From Shouchella xiaoxiensis (GTDB lineage: Bacteria > Bacillota > Bacilli > Bacillales > Bacillaceae_D), in the NCBI RefSeq assembly GCF_016907895.1, contig NZ_JAFBCV010000007.1, positions 1 through 64,000 on the forward strand: 64,000 bases of DNA, written 5' to 3'. This document shows positions 43,475 to 51,360 of this stretch, piece after piece. Positions within the stretch are counted from its first letter, which is position 1; every line of letters begins with the position of its first letter. The position numbers and the translations under genes were made by a program. The notes beneath the pieces were generated by a model. That model saw nothing but the letters and a program-made list of their open reading frames with translations, was not told the origin of the DNA and ran no database searches.

Positions 43475-44536
43475 TTAATGGTTTCCAAAAATAGAACGGA
43501 ACGATTCCTTGTCGCTTTCTCTTGTATCAAGTAAGTCGCTAATCTCCGCCGACAATACGTTTAATTCCTCTGCTCCTTGTAAACCTTCAGGAATATCTAC
43601 ACCTTCACGGATTGGCGTGTACCCAACGTCCACACTGAGCTGCTGACCTTCTTCTGAAAGAACATAATCAACAAATGCTTGCGCTGCTGCTTCGTTGTCT
43701 GCCTCTTGCGTTATTGCAATTGGTTCTGTTATAACAGGAACTCCCTCTGCTGGATAAACTAAATCAATCGGCGAACCTTGTTCCTTCGCATTGGCTACGA
43801 CAAAATCAACGACCATTCCGTAAGCACTTTCTCCGCCAGCTACCGCCTGAACAACCGCTCCATTTCCTTGGACAATCGTTGCGTTGTTGGTATAAAGATT
43901 TTCGTAAAAATCCCAGCCAAACTCATCCGTTTTGCTGAAAACACCGGCATTATAAGCAGCTGCACCAGAATAAAGCGGACTTGGCATTGTTACTTCACCC
44001 TTTGCTTGCTCCTCTGTTATTGCTTTCCATGAGGTCGGAGCTTCATTGACCATCGTTGTATTGTAAGCAAGAACGGTTGCCATTAGCTTCGTACCTACAT
44101 ACATAAATTCTGGATCAATAAATTCTTCAGGGATTGCATTCAGTTCAGGACTTTCGTAAGCCTGTAACAACTCATTTTGTTTTAAACTCTCAAACGTCAC
44201 CGCATCTGCTAATAGCAATACATCAGCCTGTACCGTTCCTGCCTCTTGTTCCGCAAGCAAACGACTAACCACTTCTTCTGTACCCGAGCGAAAAACCGAA
44301 ACATCGACATCAGGGTAGCGTTCATTAAAACCAGCAACAAGCGCTTCGGCATCGGCATCTGGTTGCGAGGTATAAAACGATAATGGCCCACTTATTTCTC
44401 CTGTTGAATTACTATTCTCTTCACTCGTTCCAGAAGTCGATGTGTTTACTTGTTCTTGAACAGAATCTGCTCCACATGCACCTAAGAAAAGCGCTAACGA
44501 AGCTGCTGCAGTTGTTTGAAGTACTCTTTTTCTCAT
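43475..44536 (-). CDS. Substrate-binding lipoprotein (Fbp/AfuA-like)
   Basis: Lipobox LGAC (Cys21), a Ser/Thr-rich linker, then a periplasmic-binding fold of the Fbp type (GPLSFYTSQPDADAEALVAGFNERYPDVDVSVFRSGT; PSPLYSGAAAYNAG). The adjacent tyrosine pair used by iron-binding FbpA is not visible where I would expect it, which speaks against ferric iron. Binding-protein relatives such as AfuA and PhnS take sugar phosphates or aminoethylphosphonate, which fits the SurE and PHP neighbours. Overlaps surE by 4 bp. Confidence 0.82.
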   Translation of the reverse strand: MRKRVLQTTAAASLALFLGACGADSVQEQVNTSTSGTSEENSNSTGEISGPLSFYTSQPDADAEALVAGFNERYPDVDVSVFRSGTEEVVSRLLAEQEAGTVQADVLLLADAVTFESLKQNELLQAYESPELNAIPEEFIDPEFMYVGTKLMATVLAYNTTMVNEAPTSWKAITEEQAKGEVTMPSPLYSGAAAYNAGVFSKTDEFGWDFYENLYTNNATIVQGNGAVVQAVAGGESAYGMVVDFVVANAKEQGSPIDLVYPAEGVPVITEPIAITQEADNEAAAQAFVDYVLSEEGQQLSVDVGYTPIREGVDIPEGLQGAEELNVLSAEISDLLDTRESDKESFRSIFGNH

Positions 44537-45333
44537 TGTGTAAGCCCTCCAATATAGTCTGGTTTATTCACAAGTAGTCGCTCTAACCGTTCCATCACCT
44601 TTCGATTGGAACGCTGTTGGTCAATCGGTGTTACCGTTATATAACCCTCGCGGAGCTTTGCATAGTCACTATCATCAGCAAGAACTGTATCCTCAAGCTG
44701 ATTCCAATGATCCTTAAGCCAGTAATACACATTTCCGTGAGGATCGTTTAAACCGACGTAATGGTACCGATCAATTGTCATATCCATTGGCACAACCGCA
44801 ATGCCCTTCACCATCTTTTTTTGCAAATACGGCAAGTTGACGTTTGCATTTAGCCCCTTTCCCCATTTGCGTTGAAACAGCCCTTCAAGCAGGTCATATA
44901 ACAGCTCTTTCGGATAGGCATACTGGATTGGCTCTTCGTTTCTATCTAAGGAAACTGAAATTGCCGGTATTTGATGTAGCACAGCTTCCGATGCACCAGC
45001 CATTGTCCCAGAGTAGTAAAGATCGCGCCCAAGGTTTGGTCCTACATTCATACCTGAGAAAACGAAATCAGGTCTCTCTTTACAAATCACTTCTAAACCA
45101 AGCTTTACGCAGTCTGCCGGGGTACCATTTAGTGCGTAGGCTTGCACATGCTGACCAAAAAATGTGACGGGGGTCGCTTTTATCGGCTGACGAAGCGTTA
45201 TGGAATGACTGATTGCGCTTCTCTCCTGGTCCGGACAAATTACAGTTACCTCGCCAAAATGCTGAAGGGTCTCAACAAGCGCGGCTACACCAGGTGCGAA
45301 GATTCCATCATCATTTGTAACTAGAAACTTCAT
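44533..45333 (-). CDS. surE: SurE-type 5'/3'-nucleotidase
   Basis: Start at ATG 45333 with GAAGGAGG upstream (the frame to 45369 extends into the neighbour). The 266-residue protein has the metal-binding NDDGIFAPG at the N terminus, ERSAISHSIT, GTPADCVKLG and SGMNVGPNLGRDLYYSGTMAGA. SurE dephosphorylates nucleoside monophosphates. In this operon it could release phosphate from imported organophosphates inside the cell, since no signal peptide is visible. It overlaps both neighbours. Confidence 0.92.
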   Translation of the reverse strand: MKFLVTNDDGIFAPGVAALVETLQHFGEVTVICPDQERSAISHSITLRQPIKATPVTFFGQHVQAYALNGTPADCVKLGLEVICKERPDFVFSGMNVGPNLGRDLYYSGTMAGASEAVLHQIPAISVSLDRNEEPIQYAYPKELLYDLLEGLFQRKWGKGLNANVNLPYLQKKMVKGIAVVPMDMTIDRYHYVGLNDPHGNVYYWLKDHWNQLEDTVLADDSDYAKLREGYITVTPIDQQRSNRKVMERLERLLVNKPDYIGGLTQ

Positions 45334-46117
45334 ACAGATCCTCCTTCTTGCGATACGAGAATGCCTCAAGATAGGCTAGATGACGCTTAAGCATTCCGCC
45401 CGATGCAGACATTCCCTCTAACACAACCGGCACCGTTTCCTTTGATAAAAGCTGTAGAATGGGATGCAGTTGTTGTTCACCTTCTCCTAAGCCAATGTGA
45501 TAAATGGAAGAAGATGTATCACTTAAATGAACAACCTCGACATTTTCAGTTCTTAAATAAGCTTGAACAACATCTTCGTTGAGGGCAATATGTGCGACAT
45601 CAAACGTAACACCAAAGCGGTAATTAAGAGCACGAAGCAGCTCATTCATTGCTTCAGGCGATGTAACTGTTTCCTTTGGTTTACGCTCCATTAATTCAAG
45701 CGTTAATCCCACACCATATTGCTTAGAGAAATCAACTAATCGTGCAGTGCTCTTAACCTGTTGTTCTCTATGCCAATGGAGCCATTGGTTTGTAAGGCTT
45801 AACTGACCTGGGTGTACGGTAATACTTTTCGCCTTTAGCAAAGCGGCTGTCTCAAATGCTCGCTCAATTTCTCCTAAAGACCGCTCCCTTATCGCTTGGT
45901 TAATAGATGTTATATTTAAATCCCAGCTCGGGGCATGAACGGTATAGGCTAGCGCTAATTCTGCCTGAATCCGTTGAATGTCACGAATAGTTGTCTGGTG
46001 ATTATCAATTTGCTCTGCCCATATTTCCACACCAGTTAAGCCTAGCTTTGCTATTTCTCGTAACACATCTGGTATTGGTTTTGACCAATAGAGCGTTGAT
46101 GAGGCATAAAGATTCAT
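45311..46117 (-). CDS. TIM-barrel sugar-phosphate isomerase/epimerase-like protein
   Basis: Start at ATG 46117, overlapping the PHP gene stop by 4 bp. The 268-residue xylose-isomerase-like TIM barrel has the metal-site residues in order: ALAYTVHAPSW, SITVHPGQ, LTLELMER, FDVAHIALN, VVHLSDTSS and VVLEGM. Such proteins isomerise sugars or cleave phosphoesters (endonuclease-IV-like). Its place in a phosphatase operon suggests a phosphorylated substrate. The exact reaction is unknown. Confidence 0.82.
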   Translation of the reverse strand: MNLYASSTLYWSKPIPDVLREIAKLGLTGVEIWAEQIDNHQTTIRDIQRIQAELALAYTVHAPSWDLNITSINQAIRERSLGEIERAFETAALLKAKSITVHPGQLSLTNQWLHWHREQQVKSTARLVDFSKQYGVGLTLELMERKPKETVTSPEAMNELLRALNYRFGVTFDVAHIALNEDVVQAYLRTENVEVVHLSDTSSSIYHIGLGEGEQQLHPILQLLSKETVPVVLEGMSASGGMLKRHLAYLEAFSYRKKEDLYEVSSYK

Positions 46118-46935
46118 TGGGATACCTCCATCTCCCTTTCCCACTCAGCTACAATTCCTTCAGGTAAATGAACGCTGCCAATGGGAAACGGATTTTTCGA
46201 ATGAGTTCCATGATAATCACTACCACCGCTAATACGCAGACCAAGTGCCGATGCTGTCTGATGCCAGTAGCTTGCTTCAGCTGGTGAGTGCAGGCTGTGA
46301 TATGCTTCAATCCCATCTAAACCCGCTCGTACTAAGGTCGTTAGCGGAATCGGTTCTAGGTACGTTCCTGGGTGTGCCAGAAACGCTTGCCCGCCACAAC
46401 GATGGATTAGGGCAATGGCTTCTTCAGCGGAAAATTGAGAACGTGGTTGATATGCAGGTTTTCCTTTGATAAGAAGATTTTGATAAGCAGCTCGAGCATC
46501 TCTGAAGTATGCTTTTCGGACGAGTGCCGCTGCAATATGTGTTCTAACAATGATTTCTCCAGTCGCTTCAGCTAAAACATCTGACCACGTAATAGCGTAG
46601 CCAAGTGACTGAAGCCGGTGGACTAGTAGCTGATTCCACTCCACCCGATCCTGCTTTCTCCACTCTGTGTGTTTCCTGAGCGCTTCTGCCTCTACATCAA
46701 TGCCATAACCAAGAATATGAAATTCTCCGTCTTCAGAACTTGTATTGAGCTCGATGCCAGGAATAAGTTAAATCCCTGAACGTTTTGCGTAAGAAAGGGC
46801 ATGCTTATAAGCAGAGACAACATCATGGTCGGTTATCGACATGATGGAAACCCCACTTGCCTTTGCTTTTTTAATTAGTTCGAACGGGTCATCTTCACCA
46901 TCAGATTCTGTTGAATGCATGTGTAAATCAATCAT
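46114..46935 (-). pseudogene. PHP-domain phosphoesterase gene interrupted by one in-frame stop
   Basis: From ATG 46935 (AAAAGGAG upstream) the frame gives DLHMHSTESDGEDDP, SIMSITDHDVVSAYK, then RSGI-stop-LIPGIELNTS, and continues without another break through FLAHPGTYL and GGSDYHG to 46114. All PHP metal motifs (HxH, DHD, E, H, D, H) are present, split by a TAA at 46768-46770. Intact relatives of the TrpH/YciV group (about 273-290 residues) hydrolyse nucleotide 3',5'-bisphosphates or short RNA. The break is a true nonsense mutation, a recoded codon or a sequencing error. Confidence 0.85.
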
Positions 46936-46992
46936 CGCCCCACTCCTTTTACTGAATGACTTACCTTTATTGTAAATCTTGTTTTTTAAGGA

Positions 46993-47033
46993 ATCATAAA
47001 ACGGTTTTATGCATTATGTAAAAATGATGTAAA
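46993..47033 (-). promoter_or_regulatory. Pho-like box and promoter of the organophosphate operon
   Basis: Read on the minus strand, TTTACA (47028-47033), 5 bp, then TTTACA (47017-47022) match the PhoP direct repeat TT(A/C/T)ACA with 11-bp period; a third weaker unit (CATAAA) follows 11 bp later. A TATGAT (46993-46998) gives a -10 whose start site would put the repeats at about -31 to -47, the usual PhoP-activation range. The box reads in the direction of transcription. Confidence 0.6.
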
Positions 47034-47361
47034 CTAGTAGCCGCATCTATTAATTACCAAAAACCAGTTAAACCGAACGGGCGGTTCATCTCCTGCCTTC
47101 GTCTTATGGGGTCATTTGTAAAGAAATAACGGGAGATTTACAAAACGTCCATACACTATTTTAGCGAAAAGAATGTTGTTTTAATTTTCATCATAAAAGG
47201 TATGGAACGCTATAAAGAGGATTTTTCATAGGTTGAGGTACTGATAAAGTGGCTAAAGAGGCATGACTCAGCTCATATATTAATGGGGAATCTGACGCAC
47301 TTGCTAAGTGTGAATCTACTTAAACGAAATTATAGTGTTTTTTATCTAAAAAGGACGGGAT
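47034..47361. other. Intergenic region without recognised gene
   Basis: No protein gene with a ribosome site is seen on either strand. A short GAAC/GTTC hairpin (near 47085), a CACTT/AAGTG hairpin (near 47305) and a TATAGT that may be the amidohydrolase -10 (near 47331) are the only marks. No purine or guanidine riboswitch pattern is recognised. Confidence 0.5.
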
Positions 47362-48723
47362 ATGATGAAAAAACGAATTAAAAATGCAACTATTCTTACA
47401 TTAGATCGAACAATCGGCAATCTCGAGAAAGCCGATATCCTTATAAACGGTTCAACAATTGAAGCAATTGCACCTCATTTAGAAGCTGAAAAGCATGAAG
47501 AGTATGAGGAAATTGATGCAACAGATCGGATCATCATGCCAGGATTCGTCGATACCCACCGGCACACATGGGAATCCTTAATTCGTAATATCGGTGTTGA
47601 TTGGTCATTACAGACGTATTTAGGCGAAATCTATTACGGGAACTATGGCTCTCTTCGGAGACCTCAGGATGATTATATTGGAAATTTAATCGGGGCATTA
47701 GAAGCACTTGATGCTGGCGTAACCACATTGCTCGATTGGACAATGATTCAATCACCTGACCATACGCATGAGTTGGTTCGTGGATTAGATGATGCTGGAA
47801 TTCGAGCCGTTTTTGCCCACGGTTCACCGGGCGATGCTTCATTCTGGAATAATGATAGTGCAATAGACAATGCCGAAGATGCGCGCAGATCAAAAGCTCG
47901 CTATTTTTCTTCTGACGACCAGCTCTTAACAATGGGACTTGCTATTCGCGGACCTGAATTTAGCGCGTGGGAGACAAGTGTTAGAGAAATACAGCTCGCA
48001 CGTGAATTAGATGCCGTATGTAGCATGCATCTTGGCTTTGGTACATGGGGGCACTCCTCACAGTCGATTACCCGCTTAGCTGAAGCGAATCTACTTGGAC
48101 GCGACTTAAATTTTGCCCATGCCAACGCTATACGCCCTGAAGAAGTCCGATTACTTGCTGAAAAAGGCGGCAGCATTTCAGTAACGCCAGAAATTGAAAT
48201 GATGATGGGACATGGTTACCCGGCAACAGGTTTAGCGCTTGAAAACGGCATAAACCCGGCACTTGGTGTTGATGTGGTAACTTCGACTGGTGGTGACCTA
48301 TTTACCCAAATGAAGTTTGCTTTGCAAGCTGAGCGCGCTCGGATCAACCAGCAACTATTAAATGAAGGCACTATGCCTGGACCAGAAGTGCATCTTACCG
48401 CTGAGCGCGTGCTTGAAATGGCAACTATTGACGGAGCAAAAGCGTTATTATTAGATGATAAAATCGGTTCGTTAACCCCTGGCAAACAAGCAGACTTTAT
48501 CATGATACGTAAGGACGCTATCAATGTATTTCCTGTGAACGACCCTGTCGGCGTTGTAACGCAATGTGCTCATACCGGGAATATTGATGCTGTCTACGTT
48601 GCTGGAAAAGCTGTCAAGAAAGATGGGAAGCTGCTTCATCATGACCTTACTAAACTGCGTAAATTGGCGCAAGAATCTAGAGATTTTCTAATAAAAGCAA
48701 AACAAAAAGCGGTCCAAAAATGA
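47362..48723 (+). CDS. Amidohydrolase-family deaminase/chlorohydrolase-like enzyme
   Basis: The 453-residue protein belongs to the amidohydrolase superfamily, cytosine-deaminase/TrzN-like branch: metal ligands in GFVDTHRHTWE, CSMHLGFG, LNFAHANAI, and Asp in GVDVVTSTGGD. The C-terminal metallo-dependent beta domain (IGSLTPGKQADFIMI) is also intact. The substrate is unknown; deamination of a heterocyclic amine is likely by family. AAGGACGGG precedes ATG 47362. Single gene. Confidence 0.87.
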   Translation: MMKKRIKNATILTLDRTIGNLEKADILINGSTIEAIAPHLEAEKHEEYEEIDATDRIIMPGFVDTHRHTWESLIRNIGVDWSLQTYLGEIYYGNYGSLRRPQDDYIGNLIGALEALDAGVTTLLDWTMIQSPDHTHELVRGLDDAGIRAVFAHGSPGDASFWNNDSAIDNAEDARRSKARYFSSDDQLLTMGLAIRGPEFSAWETSVREIQLARELDAVCSMHLGFGTWGHSSQSITRLAEANLLGRDLNFAHANAIRPEEVRLLAEKGGSISVTPEIEMMMGHGYPATGLALENGINPALGVDVVTSTGGDLFTQMKFALQAERARINQQLLNEGTMPGPEVHLTAERVLEMATIDGAKALLLDDKIGSLTPGKQADFIMIRKDAINVFPVNDPVGVVTQCAHTGNIDAVYVAGKAVKKDGKLLHHDLTKLRKLAQESRDFLIKAKQKAVQK

Positions 48724-48835
48724 ATCCTTTTAGGCCTAACTACTAGAAACAATCCTACTTACTTTTACTTAGCCAGCACCACAATGGAGCTAATTACGGA
48801 GCAACGGGCGAAACACCTAGCTTGTTGCTCTGTTG

Positions 48836-49156
48836 CTACAATCCCCCTACCCTCACTGCCAAACCAAGCACCACCCCAATTACAACTGATAACAGAAACC
48901 GCTTCGTCCAAAAATAAGAAAGCCCTGTGCCGAGACATGTTGTAAGTACAGGCAATGAGAGGGCAAGTGAAGTGGAATCATGCGAGACAAGTACTTGCTT
49001 CACAAGCAGAGCCGTCATAATACCAATTGGAACATAATAAAAAAAGCGCTTAAGCAGCGGCGGAAACGTTCTCTTCCCAAGCCATTCAAGTCCAATAACG
49101 CGAATGCCGAAAACAACAATCGCTAATAGTCCAATTAACAACCATTGCTCATTCAC
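48836..49156 (-). CDS. azlD: AzlD-type branched-chain amino-acid exporter small subunit
   Basis: The 106-residue protein has four membrane segments and belongs to the AzlD family (FGIRVIGLEWLGKRTFPPLLKRFFYYVPIGIMTALLVKQVL). AzlCD of B. subtilis exports branched-chain amino acids or analogues such as 4-azaleucine. It overlaps azlC by 4 bp. A weak hairpin (GAGCAAC/GTTGCTC, 48799-48830) follows its stop. Confidence 0.85.
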   Translation of the reverse strand: MNEQWLLIGLLAIVVFGIRVIGLEWLGKRTFPPLLKRFFYYVPIGIMTALLVKQVLVSHDSTSLALSLPVLTTCLGTGLSYFWTKRFLLSVVIGVVLGLAVRVGGL

Positions 49157-49848
49157 GCCCCTTCCTCCTTATCTAAAGCCATCCCAAATAGCGGTGATAC
49201 AATTCCGACAATTAAAATCGTCCAGCTATTTCCTGGTGCAATTCGTTCACATAGCCAAGCAATCATTCCAGCCGCTAACAATGTGACTAGCGCTCCTTTT
49301 CCTTTCAAAGCCGGTATTAATAATGCCGTAAATGCAGCCGGAAAGGCTAAATCTAACCCCCACTGAACCGGGTCTACCGCATCACCAACCATTACACCTA
49401 CAAACGAAGCGCAAACCCAGGTCACATAAAACAGCCACGTAATGAGTGAAAAATAGAGCGGATCACTTCCAGCTTTGGCAAAATGAAGTTTACTTAGCAA
49501 ATATGGCTCGTCAGATACTCCAAAAGAATGAGTAATCCGCCACCCTTTGCTTTTTGTTTTTAAGTCAGCTGCAATGTCAGCACCATAAAGAAGGTCCCGC
49601 AAATTAAGTAAAAATGCGCTCATTATAATAGTTGGAATGCTCACACCTAATGCCCACATCGCAACAGAAGCGAGCTGAACCGAACCGGCAAACAACAGCA
49701 TCGACATCGCAACTGCAGTCAAAATCGAGAAGTCCGCTTGATTCGCTAATACCCCGTAAGAAACACCATAAGAAGCAATCGCCAATGCAACAGGACCACC
49801 TTCTATCCAAACTGTTCGAACGGTTGCATTCTTTACGTTCATCTTCAT
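49153..49848 (-). CDS. azlC: AzlC-type branched-chain amino-acid exporter large subunit
   Basis: The 231-residue membrane protein has the AzlC signature ALAIASYGVSYGVLANQADFSILTAVAMSMLLFAGSVQLASVAM and NLRDLLYGADIA, with SFGVSDEPYLLS. It forms the exporter with AzlD. It is divergent from an XRE-cupin regulator, a common partner of azlCD genes, and both start beside an AT-rich inverted repeat. AGAGGAGG precedes the ATG. Confidence 0.9.
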   Translation of the reverse strand: MKMNVKNATVRTVWIEGGPVALAIASYGVSYGVLANQADFSILTAVAMSMLLFAGSVQLASVAMWALGVSIPTIIMSAFLLNLRDLLYGADIAADLKTKSKGWRITHSFGVSDEPYLLSKLHFAKAGSDPLYFSLITWLFYVTWVCASFVGVMVGDAVDPVQWGLDLAFPAAFTALLIPALKGKGALVTLLAAGMIAWLCERIAPGNSWTILIVGIVSPLFGMALDKEEGA

Positions 49849-49860
49849 CTTGCCTCCTCT

Positions 49861-49907
49861 GATTTTATATATTATAATTTAATATAAAGATATTATAATA
49901 TAAAATC
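49861..49907. promoter_or_regulatory. Inverted repeat in the azlC/regulator divergent region
   Basis: Arms GATTTTATAT (49861-49870) and ATATAAAATC (49898-49907) are perfectly complementary across a 27-bp AT-only stretch that contains several TATAAT-like sequences. It is a likely operator for the XRE-cupin regulator and carries the azlC promoter. Confidence 0.5.
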
Positions 49908-49955
49908 AATATTTAAATATATTTTTTTATCACTAAAATATACTGGAGGAGACGA

Positions 49956-50495
49956 ATGGACGCATATGTTACTAAACAAATTGGTGAAACCATTAAGCAT
50001 CAACGCCTGCTGAAAGGCATGACAGTTGAAGCATTTGCTAAGCAAATTGACATTAGTAAATTAACTCTCATTAAGATTGAACGTGGCGATGGAAACCCCA
50101 CCCTGTCCGTAATCTGGAAAATAGCGAACGGACTGCAAGTGCCCGTTGCTTCGTTGCTTGCCACAAATAATGAAGTAGAAATCTCACGAAAAAAAGCCAG
50201 GCTTGCTCTAACAAACACAGAAGAGACGTTTATTGCGGAACCTATTTTTCAGCAAAAAGAATATGAGCTTTATCGAGGTTATATGAAAGCGAACTGTGAT
50301 TACCAGTCAGAAGCGCATGCACCTGGAGTCACCGAATGTATTACCGTCATGAGTGGCGAACTAATCATTGCGTTAGAGAGCGGAACACACCACCTGTACG
50401 AGCACGACGCCATTCGCTTTAACGGCAACCAAATTCACCGTTATATAAATCCGACCAAGGTCGATACAACGCTGCACTTTGTCATCTCCTACTGA
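49956..50495 (+). CDS. XRE-family regulator with cupin domain
   Basis: An N-terminal helix-turn-helix (IGETIKHQRLLKGMTVEAFAKQIDISKLTLIKIERGDGNPTLSVIWKIANGL, residues 7-60) is followed by a cupin (about 100-179: SEAHAPGVTECITVMSGELIIAL, HDAIRFNGNQIHRYINPT). Length 179 residues is standard for this sensor type, which binds a small ligand such as an amino acid. It is divergent from azlCD and probably controls it. CTGGAGGAG precedes the ATG. Confidence 0.9.
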   Translation: MDAYVTKQIGETIKHQRLLKGMTVEAFAKQIDISKLTLIKIERGDGNPTLSVIWKIANGLQVPVASLLATNNEVEISRKKARLALTNTEETFIAEPIFQQKEYELYRGYMKANCDYQSEAHAPGVTECITVMSGELIIALESGTHHLYEHDAIRFNGNQIHRYINPTKVDTTLHFVISY

Positions 50496-50579
50496 AGTTG
50501 AATTCACAACAAATAGGCAAGAAAAGTAGTGTCTTTTCTCGCCTTTACAATCCTTTTTTTAAAGATATTGAAATTGAAG

Positions 50580-50891
50580 TTACATTCTTTTTCTGCTATA
50601 GATGATTGCCACGACGCTGTTAAGAAAAATGGTTCCTACAGCAAGCAAGAAAGAAAGGCGAACAGATCCTTTCGAAGTATCCATAAGTGCAGACCAATCC
50701 TCAATTCTGACTAAATAATCGTTATATAAAAGTTGAAAACAAATAGACATGAGACAGGCACTCATACTTACTATTAAAGAGAGTCCCCATCTTTTATCCT
50801 TCTCTTTGTTTTGCTTCATCAGATAAATGATCGGCACGATCCACGCTACTAGCCCTAACACCAAGCTTGCTATGTTTAACCAACCATACAT
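50580..50891 (-). CDS. Hypothetical membrane protein
   Basis: The 103-residue product has three predicted membrane segments (SLVLGLVAWIVPIIYLM; LSLIVSMSACLMSICFQLLY; LSFLLAVGTIFLNSVVAIIY) separated by charged loops. AAAAAGGGGG precedes the ATG. No family recognised. It is convergent with the XRE-cupin gene and divergent from another small membrane gene. Confidence 0.6.
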   Translation of the reverse strand: MYGWLNIASLVLGLVAWIVPIIYLMKQNKEKDKRWGLSLIVSMSACLMSICFQLLYNDYLVRIEDWSALMDTSKGSVRLSFLLAVGTIFLNSVVAIIYSRKRM

Positions 50892-51068
50892 GAATATCCC
50901 CCTTTTTTAAAATTCCTTAAAAAAATTCGAAAGCAAAGATTGAACATTCCATTTGAAATATGCTTAGATAGCCTATTGCTATTTCTTATACCAGAGTTAT
51001 ACTTCAATTAGCACTCATTTTTGGAAGTTGATTACATAAAGTACAAATTCATAAAGGAAGGTGTTTCA

Positions 51069-51317
51069 TTGACTGAACAATCAAGCAAATTAACTAGTAA
51101 AGAAAAACTCGTATTAAGTTTAACGTTGATCAGTTTGCTTTCTCTGCTTACCCCCATTATTGTACCTGCAATTCTCAATATCAATAATGGTGAACAAGGT
51201 TTCACACTATCAGCCAGTTATTATCTTGAGTACATTACCTATATCATCGGTGCTTTAGTAGCGTTATTTTATTTAGCCGTCTTAAGCATACTTTTATACG
51301 TCTTTAAAGATCGTTAA
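51069..51317 (+). CDS. Small two-segment membrane protein
   Basis: Start TTG 51069 is chosen because AAGGAAGGTG lies 5 bp upstream; the earlier TTG at 51021 has no ribosome site. The 82-residue product has a charged N terminus (TEQSSKLTSKEKL) and two hydrophobic segments. No family recognised. A 15-bp terminator hairpin follows. Confidence 0.62.
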   Translation: MTEQSSKLTSKEKLVLSLTLISLLSLLTPIIVPAILNINNGEQGFTLSASYYLEYITYIIGALVALFYLAVLSILLYVFKDR

Positions 51318-51325
51318 GACCAGAT

Positions 51326-51359
51326 GAAAAAGCTTTCTCTAGATAGAGAAAGCTTTTTC
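51326..51359. terminator. Bidirectional terminator
   Basis: GAAAAAGCTTTCTCT (51326-51340) and AGAGAAAGCTTTTTC (51345-51359) form a perfect 15-bp stem with a 4-nt loop and internal A/T runs serving both strands. Confidence 0.88.
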
Positions 51360-51360
51360 G

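Noticed and set aside
43475-44536. Ferric-iron-binding protein (FbpA/FutA) assignment
   Set aside because: The family similarity is real, but the paired tyrosines are not seen and the neighbours are phosphatases, so iron was not used as the call.
47034-47361. Riboswitch upstream of the amidohydrolase gene
   Set aside because: Only two small hairpins are visible and no known aptamer core is recognised.
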